Shown: positions 46,095 to 59,003, counted from the stretch's first letter. The stretch: DNA of 64,000 nucleotides from Coprinopsis marcescibilis (GCA_004369085.1 ML210180.1:159545-223544), one strand, 5' to 3'. Numbers and translations are program-made. Notes: generated from the letters alone by a model not told the origin.

Positions 46095-49000
46095 ATGAAC
46101 CCATCTAGCAGCTCGAAAAGCAGTACACAGACACCGACCCAACGAGCTCCTCTCAGTCGACCAGGGTCCTCGCTATCTCGTCCATCATCGAGATATAGCA
46201 ACGTTCGTCCTGGATCTACACTTTCAGCACCAAGGCCGGCTTCGAGCGCGTCGCATCGTCCCCAGTCTCGTCTATCTCAACGTCCGCAGTCCAGGAACTC
46301 GCGTCTGAGGATTCTTCCACATTGTCGGGCGCTTGTCAGTCAAATAGCTGGAGTCCAGGATCCAGAGAGCGATGAGTTCCAGGAGGATGTAGAAAATGTG
46401 GTCAGGCGGTTGGAGACGACAACCATGAATAAGGCGTCTGCGAGTGTGGATATGTCTGTTATTGATGCTGCAATAAGTGGGTTAGTTAATCTCTGTTCGT
46501 TGTGATTGGATTCTAATGGCTTTGGACGTGATTTTTTAGGCATTCGTTGAAGGCCAGGGTTAATTTGAACGAGGCTGTATCGCAGGGACTTCAAAATTGC
46601 TATGAGAAGTTGAAGGCGCACATTGAAGATCAGGAGACAGACCTTGATGCTACGATCACGGTAATCCATTTTGCGCGATGAGAAGGGAGGTACACTGACT
46701 ATGAACCACAGAGAAATCGAATCCCAGATCACCTTCAGCTACTCGTGCGTATAAAGTCTATCGTTCGTGGCGAAGAACCGACTGAAGGTTCTCCTTAGAT
46801 TGCTCTTTCCCAGCCTTCGTCTGCAGCATCCTCAGCGTATGCAGAATTATACTTGGAAAATATCAGATGCCCGCCACCCGCCACCCCTCCCTTGACATGG
46901 GCAGACATACTGGCCGAAGATCCTTTTGAAGGCGAACACTGGGAGGGGGTCTTAGACCCCATTGTTGTCAAGGACGACTGGGACAGCACACCGTCGCTTT
47001 CACCGCTAGGTTCTGACGATCTCACCCTGGACGACGACGATTCCTTCCTGTCCGATGAACACCCAGATAACCAGTCTTCCGAGACTCAGGACAGCTTCCC
47101 ACCACTGCAACCCAAACCTTCGGCGCCGCCTTACACTTTAGATCACGAGCAACTCTACGATGCACTACAGTCACGACAGTATTGGAGGAAGGAATGGCAC
47201 TCAGATTTTGATACTTCCAGAGGACTTGACCTGGGTGATCCTTCCACCTTTGGGCCAGCTATTGAACAAGCAACTGCGAAGACGCGGACCGAGGAACTTG
47301 CGCACGGGATGATTGCAGATGAGGTACGCTCCTTCGCTTAAGCGTAAAACATTATTTCTGATCTCGTTTCTATTAGAAATACATCAACGAGGAGGATATG
47401 GTCAGAGAAGTCTTGATGGCTTTGCAAGGAAGACAGAGCGTAGTATACGTGTGGGACAATGAAAAAATTCGCCTAGAAACCCCCGCCCCCCGCTTAAGAC
47501 ATCTCAGTCTGAAAGCACAGGAATCCATCCTGGATTCGCTGGGCAGAATAGCGACCACCTTGCAACATCTCCGCAAATTCGTTGCTCAAGTCTTTTCGCA
47601 ATCCGCGAACCGCATTTCCACCACCTATAGTTCAACAGAATCACCAAAGCTGTCCCCGCAACCCCAGTTCCCATCGACAAAAACTGGCGAAGCTTTCGCG
47701 GACGCCATCGATTCAGAAATCCGCAAATTTGAAGCCTGGTGTGCTGCGAGAGAAGAGGCGATGTTCCGAGCAGGTCTTGGGCTTTTGGAAGAGCCTTTGG
47801 TGGTCAGCTTGCTGAACACGGAGAAATCTATTCAAGCGGAATTCGATAATTCATTTGAGGTGCTCTTGGAAATCGTTCGGGATGTGTTTGGATACGGGGC
47901 TGCGACAGAGGACTCGGGCCCCCCTCGCTTCTCACACCGCCGTCTACGATCTCCGGCATCATTGGCTACTTGCTTTCTCGACACCTTGTTTTCGCGCCTA
48001 CAGGAACACACGGAGAGGAATGCGACTGTTACTGGTGGAACACTGTTACGGGTGTTCATTCATAGCTCCGAACCAATCTGGACCATGATAGGCAAATGGC
48101 TTCGCAACGGGATGAACGTGACGCCTGGTGGTTTTGGGCAATCCTCTGTTAGCGAACTCGAAGAAGAGTTTTTTATCGAACATAGTGGGGTTGGAATCGG
48201 GATGGCGAACATGGATTTGCTTGACCCTGATTTCTGGAAGGATGGGTATTCTTTGCGAGAGCTGGATGACGATGCGACTTTCTTTTCTGGAAGGAAGCAG
48301 AGTGTTGTGCCAAGGTTTTTGCAGCATGTTGCGGGGTTGGCGTTGGGGACGGGGAAAGCGATTGGGCTTGTAAGGGCGTTGGGGCTGACTCCGTCAGCGC
48401 ATGGGTTCGCGACATGGCCTTCGTTTGCGGATTTGGTGAATTCCCATTCATCTTTTACACCTGGCGAGGGCGGAGGAGTGAAGGAGGTGAAGTTGGACCC
48501 GGTCGAGCTATTTTCTGTATCTGTCGACTCGCTCTCCAAGATCATATACGACCAGTTACATGGACCGTGCGAGGAGACTGGGGCATTCTTGGTCAAGTTG
48601 CTGGTGGAGGATTGTGAACTGTGGAAGTATGTTAATGCGATTGAAGACTTGTTCTTGATGAGAAAAGGGGATGCTCTTAGCCATTTCTTGGATGTTATTT
48701 TTACGAAGGTAGGTCATCGCTTGAGAATGGCCTCACTCCTACTGACGTACTCCTACATAGATGGACGCTAACCAATCTTGGGGCGACCTTCACTTCTTGA
48801 ACACCGCATTCAGCGACGTCGTCCGAGCGAACCTTGCTGCAGGCACTCCAGAATGGATCCAGCTCCCACTCGTCCGGTTCGCATATCGTGGGCCTAGGGA
48901 TAAGGACAAATCCGTCAATAGCACTGTCCGAGCCATTGATGGACTGTCCTTGGAATACGCTGTGCCATTTCCTTTGACTTACATCTTCCGTCCGGAGATC

Positions 49001-50005
49001 ATTCAAGTCTACAGGGAGATATTTGGCTTCTTACTGCAGATTCATCGAGCGAAGCATGTGTTAGAACGAATACTTGTAAGGGAGGAGAAGGAGGCGAGGA
49101 ATCAGACGCTGAGGGGCGAGATGAAGGTATTTTATGCTATGAGGAGTCGATTGAGTTGGTTTATCAAGTGAGTTGGACAGTTGATCATAGTGAAAGACGG
49201 CAAAAGCACTTACGCAGACACTTTTAGTACGCTTTTGAACTTTTTGACGACATATGTGGGTTCATTTATCACTTTGTGACCGACTTGCCTCAAATAAGTG
49301 TTACAGGTGCTTCACGTACAAATCCTGAAATTCCATGAAGTCTTGGCGGCTGCGAAGAGTTTGGATGAAATGATAGATCGGCACGACGAACAGTATGTGT
49401 TTTCCGCTCCTGCAAGAATTGTTTCTTACCTAAATTTTGTGTACAGTCTTGACAGGATACAGGGTCGTTGCCTCCTGAAAACAAATGTAAGCTTTCCTTA
49501 CGACCCACCACAATCTCAACATGCATCTGATCGACAATAGGCTTCCGCTCTCCACAGAGCAATAATCTCCATCCTCGATATCTGCATCCACTTCACAGAA
49601 GTATTCACCACATTCTCGGGAGATGCGACTGCAACGCTCGACGTCTCTCGACAATCAATCACGCTGAAACATCGCAGTAGAAGGCAGCGTCGTCAACAGC
49701 GCAACGTTATTGGCTTTTCCCATTCCCTCAGCTTTGCAGACATGAGCTCGGATGAAGACGAGGATGAGGAGGTTGACCCAGCAAATGCACAAGGTCCAGG
49801 GCACACATCGGTGTCGTATTTCGCGTCAAACGACTCGATGGTGGATGACGGAGATTTCTTTAAGCGTGTGGAGAAGATCTCGGTAGAGGTTGACGGTTTG
49901 GTGCGATTTATCAGGCGGGGTGTGGAATCGTTGGCTGGTGGAAGTACGGAGGCTGCCCCCACTTTTGGTGTTTTGGCATTTGCTCTAGAGGATTGGGATC
50001 TGTAG
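46095..50005 (+). CDS. Gamma-tubulin complex component, GCP5-like (Spc97/Spc98 family)
   Basis: Structural subunit of the gamma-tubulin ring complex, which nucleates microtubules at the spindle pole body. ATG at 46095 opens a Ser/Pro/Arg-rich low-complexity leader. LTWADILAEDPFEGEHWEGV at about 46.9 kb is the GCP5-type signature before the GRIP1 region. The main exon (47398-48771) holds VREVLMALQGRQSVVYVWDN, LATCFLDTLFSRLQEHTERN and VFIHSSEPIWTMIGKWLRNG. Next is FLVKLLVEDCELWKYVNAIE, and the following exon starts MDANQSWGDLHFLNTAFSDV. YAVPFPLTYIFRPEIIQVYR marks the start of GRIP2, which continues to LRCHVQ-like helices and DRIQGRCLLKT. The end, FGVLAFALEDWDL, stops at TAG 50003-50005. Family membership is secure; the subunit number is inferred from the LTWADIL motif and the long N-terminus. 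Confidence 0.88.
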
Positions 50006-50276
50006 TACGGTTTGTGTTTGTACAATAAGAATTTTGAGACACAATATTTTTGCAGTGTAAGGCTCTGGACCGGCATTCTAGAGAGTAGGGACGCGCCGGC
50101 AACCTCAAGGCTCGCGATGTCATGATCATAGAGGTTCGGAACAAATTTAGCAATTGTATTGTACCCGCGCTTCTTCCTCGCGAACCACCACCACCAAGCC
50201 TTGAGGCTGCAGCATCACAGCCATCCTCATATCACAGGCTCTAGAAACTCTATAACACCAGTCCTTTTCGCGCAGC

Positions 50277-50865
50277 ATGGGAGACTACATCAACAACAGG
50301 GACGCCCAAAAGAGCTATAGGCCAAAAGCCGGAGTGAGGAGACCCACTCATTGCATTCATCCTCATTCATACTGACCTCGTACTGGTGCGATAACAGACC
50401 ATGTCGCCAGGTCTCAAACGTGCACGGGAACCATACAAGATCAAGAATGCCCTTGTGGGGCTGGGATTGGGTGCATTCGCAGTGGGCGTATGGGCGTACT
50501 CGATTAGCGCCGTGAAGCAGGACGTGTTCGACGATATCGACGAGGAGGCCAAGTCTCTTGCTGCTAGCAAAGGACTTACGTCTACGGAGGCTACCGGCAG
50601 TGCGACTCATAGGGCTACTACGGTGACAGTTGGAGCTCCCTCTACATCTATGAGCAACAGCGTGCCAGCGACGGGTGCTGTCGAAAACATTGTCGTGTCT
50701 GAACCGCTACCCCCGGTTACGACGACGCCTGTGCTACCAGTGCCGACAAGGGGAATCCTGGGGAGGTTGGATGCGAGGTGGCCAGGTGTTCTCGATCCCG
50801 AAAGTAAAACGTGGATAAAGGGAGCACCGGCTGTCGACAGCATCGGCAAGATTTGGAAGTCATAG
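50277..50865 (+). CDS. COA3: COA3 cytochrome c oxidase assembly factor
   Basis: Small mitochondrial inner-membrane protein that helps assemble complex IV and, in yeast, regulates COX1 translation. Exon 1 (50277-50333) encodes MGDYINNRDAQKSYRPKAG; after a 64-nt intron, exon 2 (50398-50865) continues TMSPGLKRAREPYKIKNALV. A single membrane segment (GLGLGAFAVGVWAYSISAV) is followed by KQDVFDDIDEEAKSLAA, the family signature. The C-terminal extension is Thr/Pro-rich and longer (174 residues in total) than in yeast, ending SIGKIWKS. The second-exon ATG could be called as the start by mistake. It is 271 nt downstream of the GCP5-like stop on the same strand. Confidence 0.92.
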
Positions 50866-51174
50866 TGGTTATGATATCTACGGAGGACTCTTCTTTTTCT
50901 TCTATAATCTCCTTGGAATCCTCAAACTATCATAGCTACTTCTGCTTCATCCAACCACCCATCCCATTGCTCATGACCTTTCCGCTTCTGTCGCCTCTCC
51001 GATATCGTCGATACATTCGCACGCCGAAAACTCTACTCAGATTCATACTCAAAACATAGCAAAATTATAACAACAAAGCGAGTGAGTACATACAAAACAA
51101 AGCAAAGTCCATGGGTAAGTCGCGTTCAAGTACATAGTCAAACCATTAGGGCGCAGGAGAACCTCAATTACCCT

Positions 51175-52970
51175 CTACCCCAGCCCCCAAATACCCGCCT
51201 TCCTCACCCCTTCAACGAGGGCGTCCACATTTCCGAGCATAGTCCCCAGAAGCCGCTTCTTCTCCTCCGTTGTCCTCTTGTTTTTAGCCTTCTTGTCCAC
51301 GTCTGTTTGGAGAGGATGAGGCACTCGGAGGAACGACCTCTCCTCCTCGTACGAAATTGAGTAGCTCGAAAGGTCAGGGACAGTCCCGGCAGACTGTAAT
51401 CGCGATTTAGCCTGCACAGGTCTCTCATTCTCGGACCCCACGACGCTCATGCTCTTGCTCTTTGGATGATGTCGCGGTGACTTCCCCAACGCATTGGCAA
51501 CATGCGCCTTCTTCGGGCTCATAGGCACAAAGTCGACCTCCTTCTTGAGCATCATCATCGCTTTGGGTTGTAAAGGTTGTTGGGGGAACCGGAACTGCGA
51601 GCGAGCGGGATCAAGTGGCGGTGAATTTGGCGGTGTTTCCAGCGTCTGTGTATGTTTGATAGGTCGATAAATAGACCCTTTGTCGGGCGAGCGAGGACGC
51701 AAGGGCGATTTGGGCATTGAAGAGGGCTTCTCGGGCGACGACGAAAGTGAAGACGGTGCTGTGGATGATGACGCGTTGGATGATGTTGAAGAGAACGAGA
51801 GTGTTGAGCTTCCAGAAGTCGATCGTGAGGATCTGCCGGATGGAGTGTCTGAAAACGCGTACGTTGACGAACCGTACGCTGACGATGGAGGGCGAAGGGG
51901 GGTTGCAGCGATGGATGGTTTCACTGCGCGGGTTGGTGAGGCAGGGGCTGTTGGCGGTGATATCAAGTCGAGTGTACCGCTAGCTTCTGCGGCTACTGTA
52001 GTTTCGTCGAGCAGGTAAAAGTACAGGAACTCCAGGCATTTCATCCTAGCCGAAAATGAGCATTCGTACGTGTGAAGAGCGCGGACAACACATACCGAAC
52101 CTCTCGAGGCGTGACAGCGCGCTTAAGGATGCGCACTACCGCTTGAGGACCACTGACCACCTCAAACACCCGAAGCGCAGCGGAAGAATCCACCAACAGG
52201 CAAAGGAGAGTGTCGAGGACTAGTGACGTCAGTGGAGGTGCAGTTGACCCGTGTTTCCGACAAGAATTGGGGTCTGATTCGGTGATTGGCGAGGGTATAT
52301 GTCGTGAAGCCAGAAGGAGGTCTATTAGAACCTATCGAGATCATCATTAGGGTTCGAGGTACAGCCTGGACCAGAAGCGGAGGCCTACCTCTTGTGGGTA
52401 CTTGCGACCGAGGTATACTTTGCTGCTTGGATGGCTGAGGGAAATTCCCTGCAAAAGACAGAGGGCCTGACTGATTTGCGAGTTGAGTAAATCGATATCT
52501 GCTCGGTTGTCTGCTCAATTCCCTCGGTCAGTCTCCACCTTCAGAACATAATTCAAGGCTGTGCACACCATCGAGGGATCCCTGGATAAGAGACTCGAGT
52601 TGCGGAGTTGCAGAGCCCAACCAGCATGTCAGCCGTAGGGGAACTGAAAATTTGTTCATAACGGCGACGATTCGCAGCACCAGAACTCACCATTGCACTC
52701 AAAGGTGTATTGCAATGCCAGGAAGTTATCAATGCCCTCTGTATCATCATTTTCCGCCAAAGATGCGGCCAGACAGCGTTCGATAGCCTGGAATGCATTC
52801 GTTCGAGTGTCAGACGACGAACGTGGCGAAGAGATCTAGCAAAAATCATCGTGTTAGCCACGCTTCAACGCTGGTCCCCGTACATGAATGTACGTCACCC
52901 CGACCTCTAGACGTACCTGGTCCAGAGCGTCCTGAAGTATATCCCTCGTCGTAGAAAGGGCGGTCTCCAT
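51175..52970 (-). CDS. SIN-component Cdc14 homologue (septation initiation network)
   Basis: Related to fission-yeast Cdc14, the non-phosphatase partner of the Sid1 kinase in the septation initiation network at spindle poles; it is not the Cdc14 phosphatase. ATG at 52968-52970 opens METALSTTRDILQDALDQ, spliced to ISSPRSSSDTRTNAFQAIER and CLAASLAENDDTEGIDNFLA. FLALQYTFECN precedes another intron. The conserved domain ends with KCLEFLYFYLLDE at the start of the long last exon (51175-52044). That exon is largely disordered: Ser-rich runs, many SP/TP sites (possible CDK or MAPK targets), then SYSISYEEERSFLRVP and a helical end VDALVEGVRKAGIWGLG. The long C-terminal tail is absent from the compact yeast protein. 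The fold is assigned from the KCLEFLYFYL motif and the helical N-terminus. Confidence 0.82.
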
Positions 52971-53336
52971 TGCGCCGCAAAGTCAGCTGGACTTCAATTT
53001 TTTGGGGAACTGTTGGCTGTTTCCAGGTAGCTTTGTTGAACTTAGGTGAAGAAGATCAGTGAAGGCTGTCAACCCGTTGGGAGCGTAGATACATCCGAAA
53101 CGGATCACAAGTCGCCGAGCGCGCTGCGTCAGGTGACGTAGAACGTGATCGGGACAAGAACTGTTTCCCATACGCTTTCTCAGCCTTTGATCTCAATTGT
53201 TCAGTGGAAGGCCAACCGGCGAAGCACGACGGTCTGGCACAATTATTTAGCGATGGTTCTCACATTCGTGCCTTTGCTTCGGACTGCAGTGTCGCAGGCC
53301 TTGCTCAGTGGCTAGTTATCGTGAAATAGAGTGACA
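52971..53336. promoter_or_regulatory. Divergent spacer, SIN Cdc14 / FAH hydrolase
   Basis: 366 nt between two divergent start codons, expected to hold both promoters. No particular motif is claimed. Confidence 0.4.
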
Positions 53337-54627
53337 ATGGCTCCAATTCGTACGGTATGTGTGGTACATCCTCGTCCAATATCGTATCTGGGCTCTGAAA
53401 GTAGCGATTTTAAAGGAATGGACCCGGTTAATCCGCTTTGTTGCTGCGGAGACGTCGAGAGTGCACATAGGCCAGCCTGTGGATTCCAATTTGGACGGTA
53501 ATGAGCTTGACTGTGAATTTTAGTACGCAGTGCTAATTTGCCAACCTTCTAGTTGGTCTTGCTAGCCGTCTAGGACAGACTTTTAAAGCACACGAGATCT
53601 ATGGGTCTCCTCTCGACCCTGCTGCCCAAGTCACCAGCTCCGAGCTCACTGTAAAGACTTTGTTGTCACCGCTCTCGCGAGAGGACATCAAGATCGTTCG
53701 TTGCCTCGGTCTGAATTACTCTGACCATGCTGTGAGTTGTATTCACAGTTGTACAACGTCTACTGACGGTTTATTCGTAGGCCGAAACAAAGATGACGAA
53801 ACCAGCGTATGTCACCTCTACTGTTTGCCCTGGCTCACCTAACGACCTTGTCACAGGTTTCCTATACTGTTCTACAAACCCGTTACATCTCTGATCGGTC
53901 CCAACGCACCCATTATCATTCCCGCTGCAACCCAGCCAGTAGATCAGCACCTTCCAGACTACGAAGTCGAACTCGCCATTGTCATCGGAAAGCCAGCAAA
54001 GAACGTCTCCGAAGCAGACGCCCTTGATTATGTTCTCGGTTACACCGGTGCCAACGACGTGAGTCGCTCTCGTCCTCTTGATCTAATCAACTTCATTTCA
54101 ACCTGTCTGTTAAGGTTTCTTTCCGAAAGTTTCAGCTGGCCATCTCGCAATGGAGCTTCTCTAAAGGGTTCGGTACGTCGAGTACACGAACAGTGCGGTC
54201 TGGCCAGCTTAAACATTTCTCTTTAGATAACACGAACCCCATCGGGCCCTGCATAGTCTCCGCAAACGCCATTCCAAATCCTCAAGCGGTACCTCTCAAG
54301 ACCACACTCAACGGCCAAGTCCTTCAAGATGGCAACACCGCGTAAGCTTCGCTCATCTGCATTGTGCCAAAATTTCGTTTCGACTGACGTGCTGTTTGCA
54401 GCGACCAGATTTTCTCAGTCAGAGAGACGGTTTCCTGGCTGTCTCAAGGCACAACCCTCGAACCTGGTACTATCATTTTAACTGGTACACCCGTGGGCGT
54501 CGGATTCGTTAGGAGCCCTCCTATTTATCTTAAAGATGGCGACGAAGTCGATGTATGGCTCGGAAACGGAATTGGAACTCTTTCCAACCCAGTAATCGAA
54601 GAAAATTCCGTCGCTTCCCGATTGTAA
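53337..54627 (+). CDS. Fumarylacetoacetate hydrolase (FAH) family protein
   Basis: FAHD1/FAHD2-like enzyme; relatives hydrolyse acylpyruvates or decarboxylate oxaloacetate using a divalent metal. The substrate cannot be read from sequence. Exon 1 encodes MAPIRT; after an intron comes EWTRLIRFVAAETSRVHIGQ, then LSREDIKIVRCLGLNYSDHA. The metal-site region is LPDYEVELAIVIGKPAKN, with the paired glutamates in YEVELA. GYTGANDVSFRKFQLAISQW and FSKGFDNTNPIGPCIVS follow. Near the end are TIILTGTPVGVGF and the DGDEVDVWLGNGIGTLSNPV typical of this fold. Stop TAA is at 54625-54627, 113 nt from the convergent dehydrogenase stop. About six short introns occur. It may act in the cytosol or mitochondria; no clear presequence is visible. 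Confidence 0.9.
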
Positions 54628-54740
54628 ATAAACTTAAAGGCGCCCTCATCTTTATAAACCACAATGCAAAGCCTATTGATCATTTTATACGCGAGAACAA
54701 GTAAACTATTCAGGATCCTTGCCTCAACGGCATAGTCACC

Positions 54741-57140
54741 TCAAAGCCCGCCAAACACAATCAATTTCGTGTTCATATACTCGTCAATGCCATGAGGCCC
54801 CCCCTCACGTCCAAGCCCGCTCTCCTTCACACCTCCAAACGGCACAACCGCCTGACTCACCAATCCTGTATTGGCACCAACCATCCCCACCTCCAACCTC
54901 TCCGCCACTCTCCACACCCTTCCCACATCCCTCGAGAAAAAGTAACCCGCGAGCCCCACGTCAGTGTTATTCGCCAACTTGATAACCTCTTCCTCGGTTT
55001 CGAATTTGGTAAGGGCAGCGAGAGGGCCAAAGGTCTCCTCGGAGTTGATGGCTGCATCGGCAGGGACATCACTGAGTACAGTCGGGATGAAGAAGCTGGT
55101 GTTGGGGATGGACTTTCCGCCCACGAGGACCTGTGCACCTTTGGAGACGGCGTCAGCGACATGGCGCTCGACCTTTTCTACTGCTTTAACGTGGATTAAG
55201 GGCCCATGGGTACTAAGCGAGTCCGAGTTAGCTTCGTTTAACGCCTGACATGGGGTATAACACACATTCCCTCTTCCAAGCCATTTCCGACTTTAAACTC
55301 AGCGACGCGTTCGGAGAGGCGTGATGCAAATTCAGCGTATACTCCAGATTGGACGTAGATTCGATTGGCGCACACGCATGTCTGGCCACTTCCTCGGAAT
55401 TTGCAGAAAATCGCGGCTGGTAGCCATGAGTTGAGCATTCAGGTGGTACAAAAGGGAAATAACTCACCTTCGACAGCTTCGTCAATGTTGGCATCATCAA
55501 ACACGATGAATGGCGCGTTTCCTCCAGCTTCCAAAGAGACTCTAGACACAAATTAAATGCGTTGGCGTCAATCAAGACGAGAAAGGGTCTTGGTACATAC
55601 TTCTTCAATGTGGAAGCAGCCATTCCATATAGCAGCTTCGCAACAGGAGTAGACCCCGTAAAGCTGACCTTCTTGATGGCCTTATTCTCGCAAAGTTCCC
55701 GGCCAACCTCGATAACGTTCTTTTGTGTTGTCACGATGTTGATCACTCCTTGTGGAATTCCAGCGCGATCGGCGAGCTATAGCACCTCGTGTTCACAATA
55801 AACAGGAGGATAACAATGAATAGGTGCATACCTCGGCGATAGCGAGAGCAGAGAAGGGGGTTTCTGGTGGAGGCTTGATGACAGCTGTGCAGCCAGCTGC
55901 AAGAGCTGCGCCTAGCTTACGGGTAATCATTGCAGAGGGGAAGTTCCATGGGGTCAGGATAGAACTAAAGTGATATTAGCCTTATTCAGGATATTGAGCG
56001 CATTTTGTGTCACATACACAACGCCTAGATATTAGGTTAAGTAGATGGTTTAAATTGAGCGTTAAATGACATACCAATTGGTTGCTTGATCACGACGTTC
56101 CTGACAGAGGGGTTTGCAGATGGTATTTGCTCTGTATTTTATTGTGTGAGCGTGTGGTAAGGGTTGGAGCGGTTGAGAAAGGCTGACCTCCATATGTTCG
56201 AACAGATTCCTCCGCTAGGTGGGCATACTTGGTCAGAGTCAAGGATAGTGACCAAGGAGAAAGACAAACCAAACCACTAATACGCGAGTCAGTAACGCGA
56301 GGAACGGGAGAGTTATGGAAACTTACTTCGAGGAAGGATGCACTATAAGAGTTCTCCACCTACGCCGTATTCAATCAGATTTGTATGTCATTTGGCTGGT
56401 AGAATACAGCGCGTACTTTGGCCTCTGCAAGAGTCTTCCCGTTCTCGAGGGTCTGTTAGGTGGGGACAATGAGTGACGTCACGTTCAGGGGTTGCAGTGA
56501 AGTTCTTACAATGAGACGACTTAGGTCGTCGTGGTGCTGGGTCATGAGCTGGAAGAACTTGATAAGGAGGTCGTGTCGATACTTTAAATGGGTTCCAAAT
56601 GTTCAGAATGCGTTCCCAGCGATGTATAATGAATAGGGTGCGAACCTTTGCTGTTGTTCGACTCCAGCTTGTGAACGCAGTCGCAGCTGCTGCAACAGCT
56701 TCCTTCGTCTCATCGAGGCCCATTTCAGGGACGGTACCGAGCTCCTCGTCTGTAGCGGGGTCTACACAGTGGCAGAGTCAGCTCCGTTGAGCCCCTCCAA
56801 CCTCGCGCAACGCCCCGCTGTGTTAACGGTATACACTTACTCGTAACCAGGATCGTTTCCCCGCTCTTCGCGTCTATCCACTTCCCATCGATGAGTCCCT
56901 GGAATTTGATCAAGCTCGGGTCTTTCAGACCAAACTGAAGGCAAAGATCAAATGAAACCAGCGCCGTTAGCCGACGATACAGACATTGCATGAACCACGA
57001 ACCACAGAAGAAGCCTGAGTGCTTGCCATCCTTCTTGCCAACGTTCGTGTCGGTGAGGTCGTAGTGAACTTCAAGAAGAGTAGCCGCTGTCGAGTAGTTG
57101 GAAGAGCGACACAGAAGCGTAACGGTGTTGAGAAACGCAT
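54741..57140 (-). CDS. Succinate-semialdehyde dehydrogenase (GABA shunt)
   Basis: NAD(P)+-dependent oxidation of succinate semialdehyde to succinate, the last step of the GABA shunt. ATG at 57138-57140 starts [20 protein letters not shown], an Arg/Ser/Thr-rich mitochondrial-type presequence. A second in-frame Met (MASTQASSV) begins a cytosol-like form. After an intron come [40 protein letters not shown] and [14 protein letters not shown] binding and fold: [36 protein letters not shown], general base Glu in [18 protein letters not shown], and nucleophile Cys in [35 protein letters not shown] and [20 protein letters not shown] close the domain, ending FGGL. All catalytic residues are present. 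SSADH is preferred over generic ALDH from [18 protein letters not shown] and KESGLGREG, but related ALDHs share much of this. Confidence 0.9.
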
Positions 57141-57406
57141 CCGGACAGGGTGAGGTCGCTTCAAGTTGAACCGGTATTCGTGATGGCCAAGGGTAACCTT
57201 GTCGGAGCTCCTTCGGAAGCTATAGCCACCTTGTATTTAGGGGCAAGGAACCATTCTTACTTTACTTACACTCCTATCGCTATGTATTGCTGCGTTTTGA
57301 CAGCGCCCCCCTACATGATCGTCATCGGGGGTATGGTGCCCATCTGGTCTAATTAGACACTACGAATAGGCTGCAATGAATTGCAATGGCGTTGTATGTA
57401 TTCGTT

Positions 57407-58748
57407 CTAGTGTTTTTTCCTTCCTACATGCTTTTTATTACTACTAGGTTCATTGGAGTCTAAGAATCCGCCTATTTCTAGGGCATTTCGAGCGGCTTGG
57501 TTTATGTGCTTGAATCTGTCAGGGCCGAGGTGTATTCCGCCGAAATAACGCGTCACGATAACCAAAACATTATTCACCTCCTGCATTCAACAGACGAGTG
57601 TTAGCATCTTCGTGACATGATGTTGAAGACCAGCAACACAAACCAGGATCTGGAGAAGATGGGCTAATCTACCACCAGCGGCGGTTTCCCCGTCGTCGTC
57701 GTTATCTGAAAGCCAAGAGGTATCAGTAACACCAACTGACATTTCCAAAATAACAAACCTTGGTGCAAAAGATTCCCAACCTGACACCTCCACGCGTTGA
57801 TGACAGGATGGGCTGCTCTTGCTATTCGACGGTCTTCCAACAAAAATGCGATAATTTGAGGAACCTATGGAAAGCAAATCGCGTTAACCTTCGTCTGGAG
57901 AAACCTAGGACGACACCTACCTGGGAAGGATGTTCGATTTTGCATGCTCGACCAACGAAGGAACTCTTTCGGTCGACAATCGGCTCTGCAACGAAGAAAT
58001 CGACACCCGGAGGTAGCTCGCTGGCGGATAGGTTCTCGTGATCTTGCTCGGCTGAGTCGTGGATACCTTCCTCTGCGGCCTGAGAGGCGACTGGTGGGCG
58101 GTTGTTCTGGCCCGATTCTTTGAGCTCTTTCCGAACCAGTTGCCCAGCCTTCTCAAGGCTAAGCTGTTCTTCGTACCAGGTGGTACATCGATCGAGGACG
58201 TTCTGCACCCCATCGAAGACGCAGACTTGGTCTGGTACAAATTCAACACCGCTCACGGAGATATAGGTTCGAAGGATGGCCCCAAACAGGTCTGGGTCGA
58301 CCCCAAAAGCACCGATGTATTTCGACAGTAGCTGGAGTTGGGGAGATGTCGACGAGGGGTAGGACGGGGCCAATGAAACCAGAATCTTGATATAGACTGC
58401 TTCGCGGGGCGAAGGTAAACTGTCCAATTGGATTTTCATCTTTAGTTGGGCAGTAAGATTCTACCCTACCTTAAGTTGACCTCATATCTGACTGTGTCTG
58501 GGTCCAAGCTCTTGCCATTGTGACCATTTGCGTGATAAACTCTGATACTATCTTCGCCGTATATCGATTGCAGAACTGGTACATGGAAAAGTTAGCAAAT
58601 TCGAGATTCTCAGCAATCCTGATCGAACCGTACCTTCTATCTCAGATACTACCGCCTCCTTCTCTGGGCTTTGCGCCAATTCCGACACGAAATCTTGGAT
58701 TTCCTGCAGATAGTCCCTGCCAGGCGATGATGAACGAGAGCGAGCCAT
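57407..58748 (-). CDS. IMPACT/Yih1 homologue (RWD + UPF0029 domains)
   Basis: Predicted regulator of translation: Yih1/IMPACT binds Gcn1 through its RWD domain and damps Gcn2 activation. ATG at 58746-58748 gives MARSRSSSPGRDYLQEIQDF. The RWD core is assembled from VLQSIYGEDSIRVYHANG and TVRYEVNLR, spliced to VYIKILVSLAPSYPSSTSPQ and LLSKYIGAFGVDPDLFGAIL. After an acidic linker comes the UPF0029 domain: DRKSSFVGRACKIEHPSQ, VPQIIAFLLEDRRIARAAHP, DDDGETAAGGRLAHLLQI and VLVIVTRYFGGIHLGPDRF. The basic tail NKKHVGRKKH ends at TAG 57407-57409. Six or so short introns, including one splitting the UPF0029 domain near DND, explain why no long open frame exists. It diverges from the THI20-type gene. Confidence 0.9.
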
Positions 58749-59003
58749 CGGAATCGTAATTCCGTTATGTGACTCGGCTGATGTCTTCTATTGATGCCGA
58801 TGCAGCGTCTAAAGATCTCTCTTGGAGCATAACCAAGATGATGTCGATAGCGACACTTGTCTTCTTGCCCCCATCTGGTTAGAGTATATACTCTGGCTGT
58901 TTCAGGTCGATTGTACGTCGTTTCAGCCTTGTCGCGCATCTCAAAAGGGGTAGCGGCGGTCGAGTTGTGAACACCTGGCTAACGACGTCACCAGGTCCTG
59001 AAA
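58749..59003. promoter_or_regulatory. Divergent promoter, IMPACT / THI20-type gene
   Basis: 255 nt between two opposite start codons. No thiamine-pyrophosphate riboswitch-like conserved block was recognised here or in the first intron of the thiamine gene. Confidence 0.4.
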
